Shown here in pieces: positions 26,329 to 34,637 of a stretch of 64,000 nucleotides of DNA. The DNA lies in contig NZ_CP154845.1 of the NCBI RefSeq assembly GCF_047302285.1, positions 2,976,001 to 3,040,000 of the forward strand, given 5' to 3'. Made by a program: the position numbers and the translations under genes. How positions within the stretch are numbered: position 1 is the stretch's first letter; each line of letters starts with the position of its first letter. This DNA is from Robertmurraya sp047302285. GTDB taxonomy: Bacteria; Bacillota; Bacilli; Bacillales; Cytobacillaceae. The notes below the pieces were generated by a model. That model was not told the DNA's origin and ran no database searches. It saw only the letters and a list, made by a program, of their open reading frames with translations.

Positions 26329-27354
26329 TTATTTTTTCGGCTCTAATTTCATTAAATATTCGATTGCCTCATCAAATGTATCAACTGGTACAATTTTCAT
26401 ATCCGTATTAATATCTTCTGCTGTTTTCACAGCCGCATTGTAATTGGATTCTGTTATTCCTTCTTCATTGGGAGCAAAAAAGATTTCAGCTCCTGCTTTA
26501 TCAGCTGCGACAATCTTTTGTTCAATTCCTCCGATTCTGCCAATCTTTCCATCAGGAGAAATTGTACCCGTTCCAGCTATTTCATAGCCCTTTGTTAAAT
26601 CCTCTTCGATAAGTTGATTATAGATTTCAAGGGAAAACATAAAACCAGCTGATGGGCCACCGATATCATCCGTCTTAATGTCAACGTTTGGATTTACATG
26701 TAATTCTTTATCATCGACAAGTCCAATCCCTACACCAACTCGAGTTTTATCATCAGGAAATGGTTGAACTTCTATAACTGTTTCCATTTCCTCTCCACTC
26801 CGAAGGAAAGTGAGAGTAATGTCAGTTCCAGCAGCTTGATTACTTACGAATTCTATGAATTCCTCCGATGATGTAAAATCATCTCCATTCACTTTGAAGA
26901 TGTGATCTCCTGGCTCTAACTTACCAGCTGCAGGCATATTGTCGACAACATTTAAGACATAGACACCTTTGTATTCATATTCTATTGGAATTTCTGCTTT
27001 CTTATAAGCAACTTCAATGGCTGATTGTTTTGAACTAGCCATGAGATGAAGTTGACGTACATTGTACTCCTCTTCTGTTTCTTCTTCACCACGAACTGCA
27101 TCTAACGGATAGATTTCTTGATAATCATTTAATGATGCCAGCAAATAGGAATAAATATTTGCTTTTCCCATGCGAATGGTTGTGAGCATAAAAGTGCCTT
27201 CTTCATCATATCCATTTTCCACTTCAATGATCGGTTTCAGTTCCTTTGCCATTCCTGGCTTTGATACGTAATAAGGCAAAGAAAAAAACGAAGCAATAAA
27301 GAGAAATAAGGCCGTTAAAATGAAAAAAAATCGAAAATAAAACCGCTTGTTCAT
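26329..27354 (-). CDS. ylbL: Membrane-anchored PDZ and Lon-type protease YlbL
   Basis: A 341-residue protein with an N-terminal membrane segment (about 8-28), a PDZ domain (around VVDNMPAAGKLEPGDHIFKVNGD, residues 135-200) and a C-terminal Lon-type (S16) protease domain. The catalytic serine is in DDIGGPSAGFMFSLE and the lysine in GGIEQKIVAADKAGA. Homologues in B. subtilis degrade the cell-division inhibitor YneA after DNA damage, so that role is likely but inferred. It abuts ylbK with no gap. Confidence 0.94.
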   Translation of the reverse strand: MNKRFYFRFFFILTALFLFIASFFSLPYYVSKPGMAKELKPIIEVENGYDEEGTFMLTTIRMGKANIYSYLLASLNDYQEIYPLDAVRGEEETEEEYNVRQLHLMASSKQSAIEVAYKKAEIPIEYEYKGVYVLNVVDNMPAAGKLEPGDHIFKVNGDDFTSSEEFIEFVSNQAAGTDITLTFLRSGEEMETVIEVQPFPDDKTRVGVGIGLVDDKELHVNPNVDIKTDDIGGPSAGFMFSLEIYNQLIEEDLTKGYEIAGTGTISPDGKIGRIGGIEQKIVAADKAGAEIFFAPNEEGITESNYNAAVKTAEDINTDMKIVPVDTFDEAIEYLMKLEPKK

Positions 27355-28194
27355 CTAGTGCTGCTCCTTCCACTCCTCGATCAGTTGCTGAATTTTTGCA
27401 ATGTATTTATCTGTTTCCGTTTCTCCAATTTGAATGATTTCATCAATATTTGTAAAGGCTCTCGAACTATACATTTCAAGAGCAGGTTGTATCATAATAT
27501 CAGAGGCAATTTCTCTGTTGGCAACAATCTCCATTTGTAAGATATCGATACTCTGCATGATCACATCATAGATAGAAGTAATTTCTGTTGTACGATTTAC
27601 CCGGGAAACATCAACAGCAATAATGATATCCGCTCCCATTTCTTTCACAACTGAGACTGGTACTCTATCCACCACTCCCCCATCAACTAATAGTCTTCCT
27701 TCATATTTTTCCGGAACAAATATTCCAGGGATAGAAATACTGGCTCTAACTGCTTCAGCAATAGGTCCCTCTTTGAAAATCACTTTCTCCCCTGTCATTA
27801 AATCAGTCGCCACGACTTGAATAGGTATATCCAATTGTTCGAGATTTCTTCCATGGGTAAAAATCCGAATAAGATCTTTCACACGATTTCCAGCAATAAA
27901 ACCCATTTTCGGAATCGTAAAGTCTAAATAATATTTTCTCTTAAAGACTCGAGATAATTGATATAAACGGTCAATATCCAAACCAGCCCCAAAAAAACAA
28001 CCAACCATCGCCCCCATACTACTTCCAGCAATAAGATCAATCGAAATCTTTGCATCCAGTAATTTCTTAATAACGCCTAGGTGAGCAAACCCTCTTGCTC
28101 CTCCTGACCCAAGCGCAAGACCAATTTTGGGATGGTGCAAAAATGAGCGCCTCCTTTGAAAAGGAATCGTAAGGGGGAATGAAATTATCTTCAT
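27355..28194 (-). CDS. ylbK: Patatin-like phospholipase family protein YlbK
   Basis: A 279-residue serine hydrolase of the patatin/NTE family. The glycine-rich oxyanion loop GLALGSGGARGFAHLG, the nucleophile elbow GSSMG (serine near residue 59) and the catalytic aspartate in DGGVVDRVP are all present. No signal peptide is evident. The ATG at 28194 follows AAGGGAAGG. The stop codon abuts the ylbL start, so the two form an operon. The natural lipid substrate is unknown. Confidence 0.93.
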   Translation of the reverse strand: MKIISFPLTIPFQRRRSFLHHPKIGLALGSGGARGFAHLGVIKKLLDAKISIDLIAGSSMGAMVGCFFGAGLDIDRLYQLSRVFKRKYYLDFTIPKMGFIAGNRVKDLIRIFTHGRNLEQLDIPIQVVATDLMTGEKVIFKEGPIAEAVRASISIPGIFVPEKYEGRLLVDGGVVDRVPVSVVKEMGADIIIAVDVSRVNRTTEITSIYDVIMQSIDILQMEIVANREIASDIMIQPALEMYSSRAFTNIDEIIQIGETETDKYIAKIQQLIEEWKEQH

Positions 28195-28431
28195 TTCCTT
28201 CCCTTACTTTTATATATTCTTATGGTCTATTTTATTTTTCTATGAGTATATTGATCTATATGAGGACAAGACCTTTGTGCATAGTTAAACGTTTTTAAAG
28301 TTGTCATCATTTAATTTTTTTAGACCAAAGCGAGCGCCACTTCACGAGTTAACAATCTCTATTTTAGCATTGTTTTCTAGAAGATGCACTTTGCTTGCGT
28401 CATAAGTAAATCTTCGAGGGAGGATGCATGG

Positions 28432-29640
28432 GTGGTAAAATCCAAACTTAAAACCATTATTCTTGCTTCAGCTGTTTCCATAATGGCTATTTCTCTAATT
28501 TCTTTCCCACAAGAATCAGTGAACGCGTCCATTAGAGGATTGGATATGTGGTGGAAAATCGTCTTTCCCTCATTACTTCCATTTTTTATTGTATCTGAAC
28601 TGCTAATTGGTTTTGGTGTAGTAAAATTTATCGGTGTGCTTTTAGAACCATTAATGAGGCCGCTATTCCGGGTCCCTGGTGTCGGTGGCTTTGTCTGGGC
28701 AATGGGAATGGCCTCGGGATATCCAGCAGGAGCTAAATTAACGGCACGTTTGAGACAGGAAGGTCAACTTACCAAGACTGAGGCGGAAAGGCTTGTAACC
28801 TTCACGAATTGTTCGAATCCATTATTTATTTTTGGCGCAGTCTCTGTTGGCTTTTTTTACAATGCACAGCTTGGGATTATTTTAGCATTAGCCCATTATC
28901 TCGGGAATTTCACCGTTGGAATCATCATGAGATTTCACGGAAAGGACAATTCTATAAGCACTAGTAAGTTTTCCTTAAAAAACGCATTTAGAGAGCTACA
29001 TCAAACAAGGATTAACGACAAGCGACCGATTGGAAAATTACTTGGTGATGCCGTCATGTCCTCGATCCAAACATTATTGATGATCGGTGGATTTATTATC
29101 CTATTTTCGGTTTTAAATCAGCTTTTATCCAATCTACATATTATTGAATTTTTCGGTTCCTGGGTGGCGATTTTACTACAACTTGTACATTTACCAGAAT
29201 CCTTTAGCATTCCACTAATATCAGGGTTATTTGAAATTACACTAGGAAACAAGCTTACCAGTCAAGTGGAGAATGTAACACTGTTACAGCAAGCGATTAT
29301 TGCCAGTATTATATTGGCCTTCAGCGGATTCAGCGTGCAAGCTCAGGTAGCAAGTATCCTAGCTCAAACCGATATTAATTTTAAGCCATATTTTATTGCA
29401 CGGCTCTTTCATGGAATCTTTGCTGGTTTATATACATGGATACTTTGGAAACCTATTTATGAGAATTTGAATCAAAATGACCCTTACTCTAAGACCGTTC
29501 CAGTAACGTATTTTGAAGATGGTCAGTGGGCCTTCAATGCGATGGAATTTATGAAAGAAACTGGTCCTATACTAACGCTTATTTCGTTAATGATTTATAT
29601 TTTGATATATGCCAAAAGAATGCAAAGAAACGAGCACTAA
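28432..29640 (+). CDS. ylbJ: Sporulation integral membrane protein YlbJ
   Basis: A polytopic membrane protein (about nine hydrophobic helices) of the nucleoside-recognition/Gate family, needed for late sporulation in B. subtilis. GLDMWWKIVFPSLLPFFIVSELLIG, MGMASGYPAGAKLTARLRQ and TNCSNPLFIFGAVSVGFF are conserved. I chose the GTG at 28432, which follows GGGAGGATGCATG and gives 402 residues; the frame extends upstream to an ATG at 28384 without a ribosome-binding site. The stop codon lies in the loop of the downstream terminator. Confidence 0.92.
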   Translation: MVKSKLKTIILASAVSIMAISLISFPQESVNASIRGLDMWWKIVFPSLLPFFIVSELLIGFGVVKFIGVLLEPLMRPLFRVPGVGGFVWAMGMASGYPAGAKLTARLRQEGQLTKTEAERLVTFTNCSNPLFIFGAVSVGFFYNAQLGIILALAHYLGNFTVGIIMRFHGKDNSISTSKFSLKNAFRELHQTRINDKRPIGKLLGDAVMSSIQTLLMIGGFIILFSVLNQLLSNLHIIEFFGSWVAILLQLVHLPESFSIPLISGLFEITLGNKLTSQVENVTLLQQAIIASIILAFSGFSVQAQVASILAQTDINFKPYFIARLFHGIFAGLYTWILWKPIYENLNQNDPYSKTVPVTYFEDGQWAFNAMEFMKETGPILTLISLMIYILIYAKRMQRNEH

Positions 29641-29657
29641 TCCATGCTCGTTTCTTT
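29624..29657. terminator. Bidirectional terminator overlapping the ylbJ stop
   Basis: A 13-bp perfect stem (29624-29636 with 29645-29657) has the ylbJ stop in its loop. It serves convergent ylbJ and coaD; the T tract is better on the minus strand. Confidence 0.75.
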
Positions 29658-29671
29658 ATTATGTATTTAAT

Positions 29672-30154
29672 TTACTTGTTAAATTTTGCTCGAAGTGCTT
29701 CCTCCACACATGGGGGTACTAGCTCTGAAATTTTCCCGCTATATTGGGCCACTTCTTTCACAATACTGGAGCTTAAGAAAGAATACTGGTTATTTGTCAT
29801 AATATAAAATGTTTCAATTTCATGGTTAAGAAAGCGATTCATGGATGTCAACTGCATTTCATACTCAAAGTCTGAAACAGCTCTTAAGCCTCTAATAATC
29901 GCGTTCGCGCCAATATCCTTAGCATACTCAACTAAAAGCCCATGAAAGGAATCAACCTTAACATTGGGGATATCTTTTGTCACTTCTTTAATTAATTGAA
30001 CTCGCTCTTCTACCGTAAATAATGGTTTCTTAGATGAATTGTTGAGGATGGAAACATACACTTGATCAAACACTTTTGCTCCTCTTGAAATAATATCTAA
30101 GTGACCAAAAGTGATTGGGTCAAAGCTACCTGGACATACAGCTATACTTGCCAT
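29672..30154 (-). CDS. coaD: Phosphopantetheine adenylyltransferase CoaD
   Basis: Adenylylates 4'-phosphopantetheine to dephospho-CoA. The ATG at 30154 follows AAAGGGGG and gives 160 residues, the family length; the longer upstream frame overlaps rsmD. Motifs: CPGSFDPITFGHLDII (T/HxGH), IIRGLRAVSDFEYEMQL, and SSSIVKEVA near the C-terminus. The start lies 13 bases after the rsmD stop, so they are co-transcribed. Confidence 0.97.
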   Translation of the reverse strand: MASIAVCPGSFDPITFGHLDIISRGAKVFDQVYVSILNNSSKKPLFTVEERVQLIKEVTKDIPNVKVDSFHGLLVEYAKDIGANAIIRGLRAVSDFEYEMQLTSMNRFLNHEIETFYIMTNNQYSFLSSSIVKEVAQYSGKISELVPPCVEEALRAKFNK

Positions 30155-30167
30155 AATGATCCCCCTT

Positions 30168-30725
30168 TCAAAAATGGGCCTTTTCATATATAGATATGGT
30201 AATGATTCCGTAGGTTTCTTGTTTGAGCCGCACAAGACCCTCAATTTGCATCGGCAATTGAACGTCCGAACTATGCTCACAAACAATTACCCCTTTATCA
30301 TTCAACAATGTATGCTTGTCTATTGTTTCTAAAATCTCTTTCAATTGTTGTTTTGCATAGGGTGGGTCGAGAAAAATATAATCAAAACGAAGTTCCCTTT
30401 TAATGATTGCCTTTAGTGCTCGACTTGACTCATTTCTATATACTTCAGCCTGCTCTTCTACATTACATTGCCTTAAATTTTCATAAATCGTTTGAATAGC
30501 CTTTCCATCACGGTCAACGAAGATAACTTTATCCGTTCCCCGACTTAGTGCTTCGATCCCTAGACCTCCACTACCTGCAAAAAGATCAAGACATAATCCA
30601 CCTTCAAAATAAGGACCAATCATGTTAAAGATCGCTTCCTTCACCTTATCTGTGGTCGGTCTCGTCGATTTTCCTGGTACAGCTTTTAACGCTTTCCCTT
30701 TTAAACTACCTGAAACAACTCTCAT
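30168..30725 (-). CDS. rsmD: 16S rRNA (guanine-966-N2)-methyltransferase RsmD
   Basis: SAM-dependent methylation of G966 in 16S rRNA. The 185 residues begin MRVVSGSLKGKALKAVPG, with the RPTTDKVKEAIFNMI substrate-side motif, the SAM loop DLFAGSGGLGIEALSRG and the catalytic FLDPPYAKQ motif. It corresponds to ylbH in B. subtilis. It heads the rsmD-coaD operon and lies divergent from csfG. Confidence 0.96.
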   Translation of the reverse strand: MRVVSGSLKGKALKAVPGKSTRPTTDKVKEAIFNMIGPYFEGGLCLDLFAGSGGLGIEALSRGTDKVIFVDRDGKAIQTIYENLRQCNVEEQAEVYRNESSRALKAIIKRELRFDYIFLDPPYAKQQLKEILETIDKHTLLNDKGVIVCEHSSDVQLPMQIEGLVRLKQETYGIITISIYEKAHF

Positions 30726-30859
30726 GGAAAAATCACCTGCATTGTAAACTTCTTTACCATCCTATCATAATCGAATGAAAGTGCCAATTCTTGAAATCCT
30801 CTCCAGCCATTCTCAATCATTTTGACAATATAATATGGCAAAAAATAATCCCATCCCAT

Positions 30860-30888
30860 GTATATCCCTATTTTTTGTGGAAATACTG
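30860..30888 (+). promoter_or_regulatory. Sigma-F/sigma-G-type promoter for csfG
   Basis: GTATA at 30860-30864 and GGAAATACTG at 30879-30888, separated by 14 bases, match the forespore sigma consensus (GYATA and GGNNANANTR). Transcription would begin near 30895, just before the csfG hairpins. Confidence 0.65.
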
Positions 30889-30894
30889 TAAGTA

Positions 30895-31048
30895 ACAACA
30901 TCTATTCGAGGATGTTGTTGCCAACCGCGGAGAAGACTTACGTTTCCCCATAAGTTCTTCCTCCGGTTTCTCCTCTCCCTTTGCCTTCTTTCCTTATAAA
31001 GGAGATGGAAGGACCCTGCAGATATTTTTGCAGGGTTTTCTTTTTTTT
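30895..31048 (+). ncRNA. csfG: Sporulation small RNA CsfG
   Basis: In B. subtilis csfG is a forespore small RNA in the ylbG-ylbH (rsmD) gap; this stretch is upstream of rsmD on the opposite strand, with a forespore-type promoter. I see three hairpins: AACAACATC/GATGTTGTT near 30895-30922, a long CGGAG..CTCCG stem with a pyrimidine-rich loop (about 30929-30965), and a TCTCCT/AGGAGA stem holding another pyrimidine-rich loop (about 30968-31006). A strong terminator follows. Exact ends are estimates. The identification rests on position, promoter and structure, not on a covariance search. Confidence 0.72.
31013..31048 (+). terminator. Terminator of csfG
   Basis: An 8-bp perfect GC-rich stem (31013-31020 with 31029-31036) is followed by TTTTCTTTTTTTT on the plus strand. 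Only the plus strand has the T tract, which argues for a plus-strand transcript here. The tail touches the stop of the neighbouring minus-strand gene. Confidence 0.88.
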
Positions 31049-32465
31049 ACCGATTAAGATACATGCCCTCTTCGTCTTCCATAAATGAAAGTTGAAATAG
31101 CGACAATAACATGCTTGATTTCATATAAGGTTTCCCATTAATCATTTTTAATGGGTTTTCCAAAAGACCATAATGTACTTGATTGTACTCATAAATATTT
31201 TGATTTACATAAAAACGATAATAATTATTCTCCAACTCCAAAAGGACGCTCTCATGATCCTCTAATAATGATGCGCTATAGCCAAGTGCAGTCATCGTTT
31301 CAACAAATGGCAGATACCGTTCGTTGTTCACAATGAATACATCTAGCCCTTCGTTATCCTTATCGCCGATGATTAGTGGACGAGAATCATAAAAATAGAG
31401 CGGGCTCCACTTTGCTTTTTCATTTTTGTTCAAAGTAAAGAAATCCGTTCTTTTATCAATTGTATAACCGAGAAGCTCATCTAATTTTTGAGGTGTAATA
31501 TGGTCCTCTTTATAGACAAGTGATACAAACTGTTCCAATTGATCCTTTGAAAAATAGCTGTTCAGTTCATCAATCAGCCGGTTCGCTTTGACAATATTAC
31601 TTTCCTGTTCATCCACAAGAGAGGTTAAAACCTCCAAAAGCCATCTTTCTTCTACTGGAAAATGCGAAGCTTTTTCAAGAAAATAATGGGATATCATTCT
31701 TCGCTCCAATGCTTGATCATCTAAACTAGGATTGACGATCATCAGACCTGCTCCATTTGTGCTTGAATAACTATCCGAAAATACAATCGCTACTGGTCCA
31801 TAATTTGGTATTTTCATTAACGACGGTAGGGAAAGAACTGGATGTGAACCATTTGTTGTATAAAATTGTATTCCATGCTCTACATCTATCTTCTCCAATG
31901 GAGTTGGTTGCCAATAAAGTGCTCCTCTATCCCCTTTTCCCTCGAAAACATAATAATCAATGTACTCCAGTTTGCTATAGCCTTTCAGTGGAAAACCAGT
32001 TACCCATGAACCCTCTCTTCGTGATGTAGCAATGAGATTAATGGTTGTATGGGTAATGTCAACATCTTGCAACTGAAGCATCCAATCTTTTAGAAGGATT
32101 ACTGACTCTTCATCCCTTATCTCGATTTGATATTGAAAAGTGAATGACTTATTTTGCGTCTGTAACATATGAGGGTTATCTTCAGCAACTTCACAAGTCT
32201 CTCCGTTTTCCTCGGTACACTCCCAATCAACTATGATTTGGGGCGTAACAATTGAATAATCGGTATCATTTTGTAAGCCTTCAATTACTTGTGTAATAAA
32301 AAGAAGGCTACCGCTAGATTCTACTGTAATACGCTGCACCGCTTTTTCATCATTATTTAACTCAGCTGGATTATGATATTCAGAGTATGCGTGCCATTGC
32401 CAAAATAACATCACCCCGATAATACTGCATAAACCTATTAATAATGTGAACGCAACCTTCCACAT
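31047..32465 (-). CDS. Exported protein with C-terminal stalk (copper amine oxidase N-like) domain
   Basis: I do not recognise this 472-residue protein as a named family. It starts with a membrane anchor or signal segment (residues 4-24, VAFTLLIGLCSIIGVMLFW), so most of it is outside the cell. The middle is beta-rich and acidic. The last 80 residues (from NNERYLPFVETMTALGYSASL through INGKPYMKSSMLLSLFQ) resemble the copper-amine-oxidase N-terminal-like stalk domain common in Firmicutes surface proteins. The ATG at 32465 follows AAGGGG. Its 3' end meets the csfG terminator tail-to-tail. Confidence 0.7.
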   Translation of the reverse strand: MWKVAFTLLIGLCSIIGVMLFWQWHAYSEYHNPAELNNDEKAVQRITVESSGSLLFITQVIEGLQNDTDYSIVTPQIIVDWECTEENGETCEVAEDNPHMLQTQNKSFTFQYQIEIRDEESVILLKDWMLQLQDVDITHTTINLIATSRREGSWVTGFPLKGYSKLEYIDYYVFEGKGDRGALYWQPTPLEKIDVEHGIQFYTTNGSHPVLSLPSLMKIPNYGPVAIVFSDSYSSTNGAGLMIVNPSLDDQALERRMISHYFLEKASHFPVEERWLLEVLTSLVDEQESNIVKANRLIDELNSYFSKDQLEQFVSLVYKEDHITPQKLDELLGYTIDKRTDFFTLNKNEKAKWSPLYFYDSRPLIIGDKDNEGLDVFIVNNERYLPFVETMTALGYSASLLEDHESVLLELENNYYRFYVNQNIYEYNQVHYGLLENPLKMINGKPYMKSSMLLSLFQLSFMEDEEGMYLNR

Positions 32466-32592
32466 ATATATTCCCCTTATAACCGTTTCTCTTATATTTA
32501 CTTCTCTAGTAATTCATCTATCTTAACAATATCAGAACTAAGAAATGACGTCATCTGTATTATTTAGGAAAAAATGATGCGATACACATAAT

Positions 32593-32667
32593 TGATTTTT
32601 GGCTCATTCTAGCTACACAAAAAAAGGGGTGTGAAACCTTGGTTCACACGCAATGAGCCAAAAATCA
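32593..32667. repeat. Nested inverted repeat (possible cruciform)
   Basis: A perfect 16-bp inverted repeat (32593-32608 with 32652-32667) encloses a second perfect 7-bp inverted repeat (32629-32635 with 32643-32649). It lies between two divergent genes, so it is not an obvious terminator, although an A-run sits between the arms. Confidence 0.7.
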
Positions 32668-32765
32668 TATGACGCACTATTTAATTTCAAATGATCCATC
32701 CATAGCCATTCGTCTTCAAGCGTGTTAAAGTATTCTTGGTACTAGAACAGAGGAGGATTTATGAA

Positions 32766-33155
32766 ATGATTCAACGATTTATCGAATTAGGAGAAGGTTA
32801 TTCTGATATCTATGAATTAATAGAGCTTGCTAGAGCAAACAAAGAACGGCTTTTACATATGATGGCTTACCATACTATCGTTAATAACAGGGAAGTTTCC
32901 TCGTTAGTTGTCGTTCTCAAACCAACAACACCTGGGGATTTCCAGCCCTTATACATTTGCCGTGAAGGAATTTCCAATCCAAACATAAAGCCAAATAAAC
33001 GATTTGAGCTTTTTCAAGAAGCTGCTAATGAGCTTAATAAAGAGATTATTCAACTTGAGGTAAAACCTTCCGTCCAATTCGCAGAGAAAGAGCTTTTTTA
33101 TCAATATTTAATTGGAATATTAAGAATGAATCATTATATTCCACCGTTATCTTAA
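32766..33155 (+). CDS. Conserved hypothetical protein
   Basis: A 129-residue cytoplasmic protein starting MIQRFIELGEGYSDIYELIELA. I recognise it as a conserved Bacillaceae protein of unknown function; older database entries label similar sequences methylthioribose kinase, which the length and content do not support. Conserved-looking parts are PTTPGDFQPLYICREGI and QYLIGILRMNHYIPPL. The ATG at 32766 follows AGAGGAGG with a nine-base spacer; the frame is open to a TTG at 32736. It is convergent with ylbG. Confidence 0.8.
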   Translation: MIQRFIELGEGYSDIYELIELARANKERLLHMMAYHTIVNNREVSSLVVVLKPTTPGDFQPLYICREGISNPNIKPNKRFELFQEAANELNKEIIQLEVKPSVQFAEKELFYQYLIGILRMNHYIPPLS

Positions 33156-33164
33156 CAAGCATAG

Positions 33165-33194
33165 AAAAAGGTGAAGCAACTGCTCCACCTTTTT
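33165..33194. terminator. Bidirectional terminator before ylbG
   Basis: A 14-bp stem with one mismatch (33165-33178 with 33181-33194) has A/T tracts on both sides and reaches into the ylbG stop codon. Confidence 0.8.
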
Positions 33195-33468
33195 AAATAC
33201 CCATTCGATAATCATACTCTTTTGCCTTATCCGGTTTAGAGTTTTCGTATTCTGTTTTTAAAAACGGCTTGAAAGAAGGCTCAACCTTTTTCACAAAGGA
33301 ATAGTTTTCTATTTTATTCATAATCGTTTCTACATCCTCTAAATCACAATAGAGAACAACGTATTTTAAGCGCTTGGAAACAAAGTGAACGTTTCCGAAC
33401 TTTCTTAACATTTTGGCTTGTTTTAAAGAATACAGCCATACGATAATCCCCTGACGTTGTCCTAACAT
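33193..33468 (-). CDS. ylbG: DUF2129 family protein YlbG
   Basis: A 91-residue small protein starting MLGQRQGIIVWLYSLKQAK; the ATG at 33468 follows AAGGGG. VHFVSKRLKYVVLYCD and VKKVEPSFKPFLKTEYE are typical of the YlbG/UPF0298 family. It lies downstream of ylbF in the same order as B. subtilis, where csfG and rsmD come next; here two extra genes intervene. Function is not established. Confidence 0.92.
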   Translation of the reverse strand: MLGQRQGIIVWLYSLKQAKMLRKFGNVHFVSKRLKYVVLYCDLEDVETIMNKIENYSFVKKVEPSFKPFLKTEYENSKPDKAKEYDYRMGI

Positions 33469-33529
33469 ACTTTTTTCCCCTTCGACCACATTGTTTTTTT
33501 TAGTCTAGCAGACAAACCCAGATATTTCA

Positions 33530-33563
33530 ATCTAAAAAAGGCTTAGGCGTATCGCCTAAGCCT
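33530..33563 (-). terminator. Terminator downstream of ylbF
   Basis: An 11-bp perfect stem with a three-base loop (33539-33549 with 33553-33563) is followed by a six-T run on the minus strand. It directly follows the ylbF stop. Confidence 0.88.
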
Positions 33564-33564
33564 A

Positions 33565-34008
33565 TTATGAACAACCACAGCTTCCGCCTGTGCCACATCC
33601 GCCACCACAGCTGGAAGAGCTATCAAAGAAAGGATTTCCTGTTGGAACTTTAATTTTTTCAGACACAGATTTCCCGATTAATACACTCACTTCATCTAAT
33701 AAAGACTGGAGGTCGTTTTCCGCTTTTTTAAACTCAGCAACGTGAATATCCATATCCATTTCTCTTTTTAATTCCCGAATACTTTTCATCACCTTTTGAT
33801 ATTCAGGGTGATATCGACCGAAACGTTGAACTTCTTCATAAAGCTCCTTTTCTTTTGAAAAGGCTCTTATTTTACGCTGTGTATCTCTAGTTGTCTTCAC
33901 TTTATTTAAACAGATCATGTAATACTCAACAACTTCCGATTCCATAATCATCATGGATAGCTGTTCTGCCTGATCCAAAATTTCCATTCTTTCTAAAGTA
34001 GCAAGCAA
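33565..34008 (-). CDS. ylbF: Y-complex (Ric) protein YlbF
   Basis: Part of the YlbF-YmcA-YaaT (RicF-RicA-RicT) complex, which promotes RNase Y-dependent mRNA maturation, competence, biofilm and sporulation in B. subtilis. The 147 residues have the helical Com_YlbF domain and a C-terminal tail rich in cysteine and glycine (SSCGGGCGTGGSCGCS) that helps bind an iron-sulphur cluster in homologues. The TTG at 34008 follows GGAGGTG, and the N-terminus aligns residue for residue with B. subtilis MYATMES..., supporting that start. Confidence 0.94.
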   Translation of the reverse strand: MLATLERMEILDQAEQLSMMIMESEVVEYYMICLNKVKTTRDTQRKIRAFSKEKELYEEVQRFGRYHPEYQKVMKSIRELKREMDMDIHVAEFKKAENDLQSLLDEVSVLIGKSVSEKIKVPTGNPFFDSSSSCGGGCGTGGSCGCS

Positions 34009-34080
34009 GATTAGCTCACCTCCGCTACCTATTTTAACATGGAATTATGGAAAAACGAAAGTTTATTGAACAATTATGAC

Positions 34081-34500
34081 CTATGGAATGGAAACGGTGA
34101 ATTCTTTTTCAAGATGATATGGCTCATTATTAGGCTTAACTACTTCTAATTTAACTTGGTGAGTTCCTCGTTCCAAACCCTTTATAATAAAAGCAGCCGC
34201 CGTAATCTCTTCCTTTTTCTCTCCATCAATATAAAGAATAATTTTCCCTTGTTTCTGGTCACTATCATCTCGGAAAGAAATGTCTTGAATCATACACTCC
34301 ACGAACACACTGTTTCCTCTTATATGATGTTGAACGTTAAAAGGTTCATTATTCTGATCGATTGTTACAGGCATATCATGGGCTGTATTTACAGTACTCA
34401 TTGGGATAACAGTAAACCTGACTTCAGGTTCGGGCATATCCTTTTGACATCCTACTAGTGTCAGTAATAACAAACAAACACTAACGATAATGGTTCTCAT
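34081..34500 (-). CDS. Putative lipoprotein of unknown function
   Basis: The ATG at 34500 follows GAAGGGGG and gives 139 residues. The N-terminus MRTIIVSVCLLLLTLVGC is a lipoprotein signal peptide with lipobox LVGC, so the mature protein would be anchored at the outer membrane face. The rest looks like an immunoglobulin-like beta fold, with LERGTHQVKLEVVKPNNEPY near the end, as in small cell-surface lipoproteins. No family recognised. It lies between ylbF and ylbE, where I recall no B. subtilis gene. Confidence 0.75.
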   Translation of the reverse strand: MRTIIVSVCLLLLTLVGCQKDMPEPEVRFTVIPMSTVNTAHDMPVTIDQNNEPFNVQHHIRGNSVFVECMIQDISFRDDSDQKQGKIILYIDGEKKEEITAAAFIIKGLERGTHQVKLEVVKPNNEPYHLEKEFTVSIP

Positions 34501-34597
34501 CCGTATGTCCCCCTTCCAATTCTTGACTTCCAACTATGTAAATGTAGTAATATTGTTTGCTAACAAATCTTTTTTTACTCTCTTACAACATGAGAAC

Positions 34598-34637
34598 ATG
34601 AAAAAACAACCTTCCCTTTAGAAGTGAGAAAGTTGTT
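34598..34637 (-). terminator. Terminator downstream of ylbE
   Basis: A 12-bp stem with G-U pairs (34605-34616 with 34626-34637) is followed by TTTTTT on the minus strand, immediately after the ylbE stop. Confidence 0.82.

Noticed and set aside
31013..31036. Terminator for the stalk-domain gene on the minus strand
   Set aside because: The hairpin is there, but the T tract is only on the plus strand, so it belongs to csfG rather than to the minus-strand gene.
32766..33155. Methylthioribose kinase assignment
   Set aside because: The protein is only 129 residues with no kinase motifs; the label in some older annotations is not supported by the sequence.
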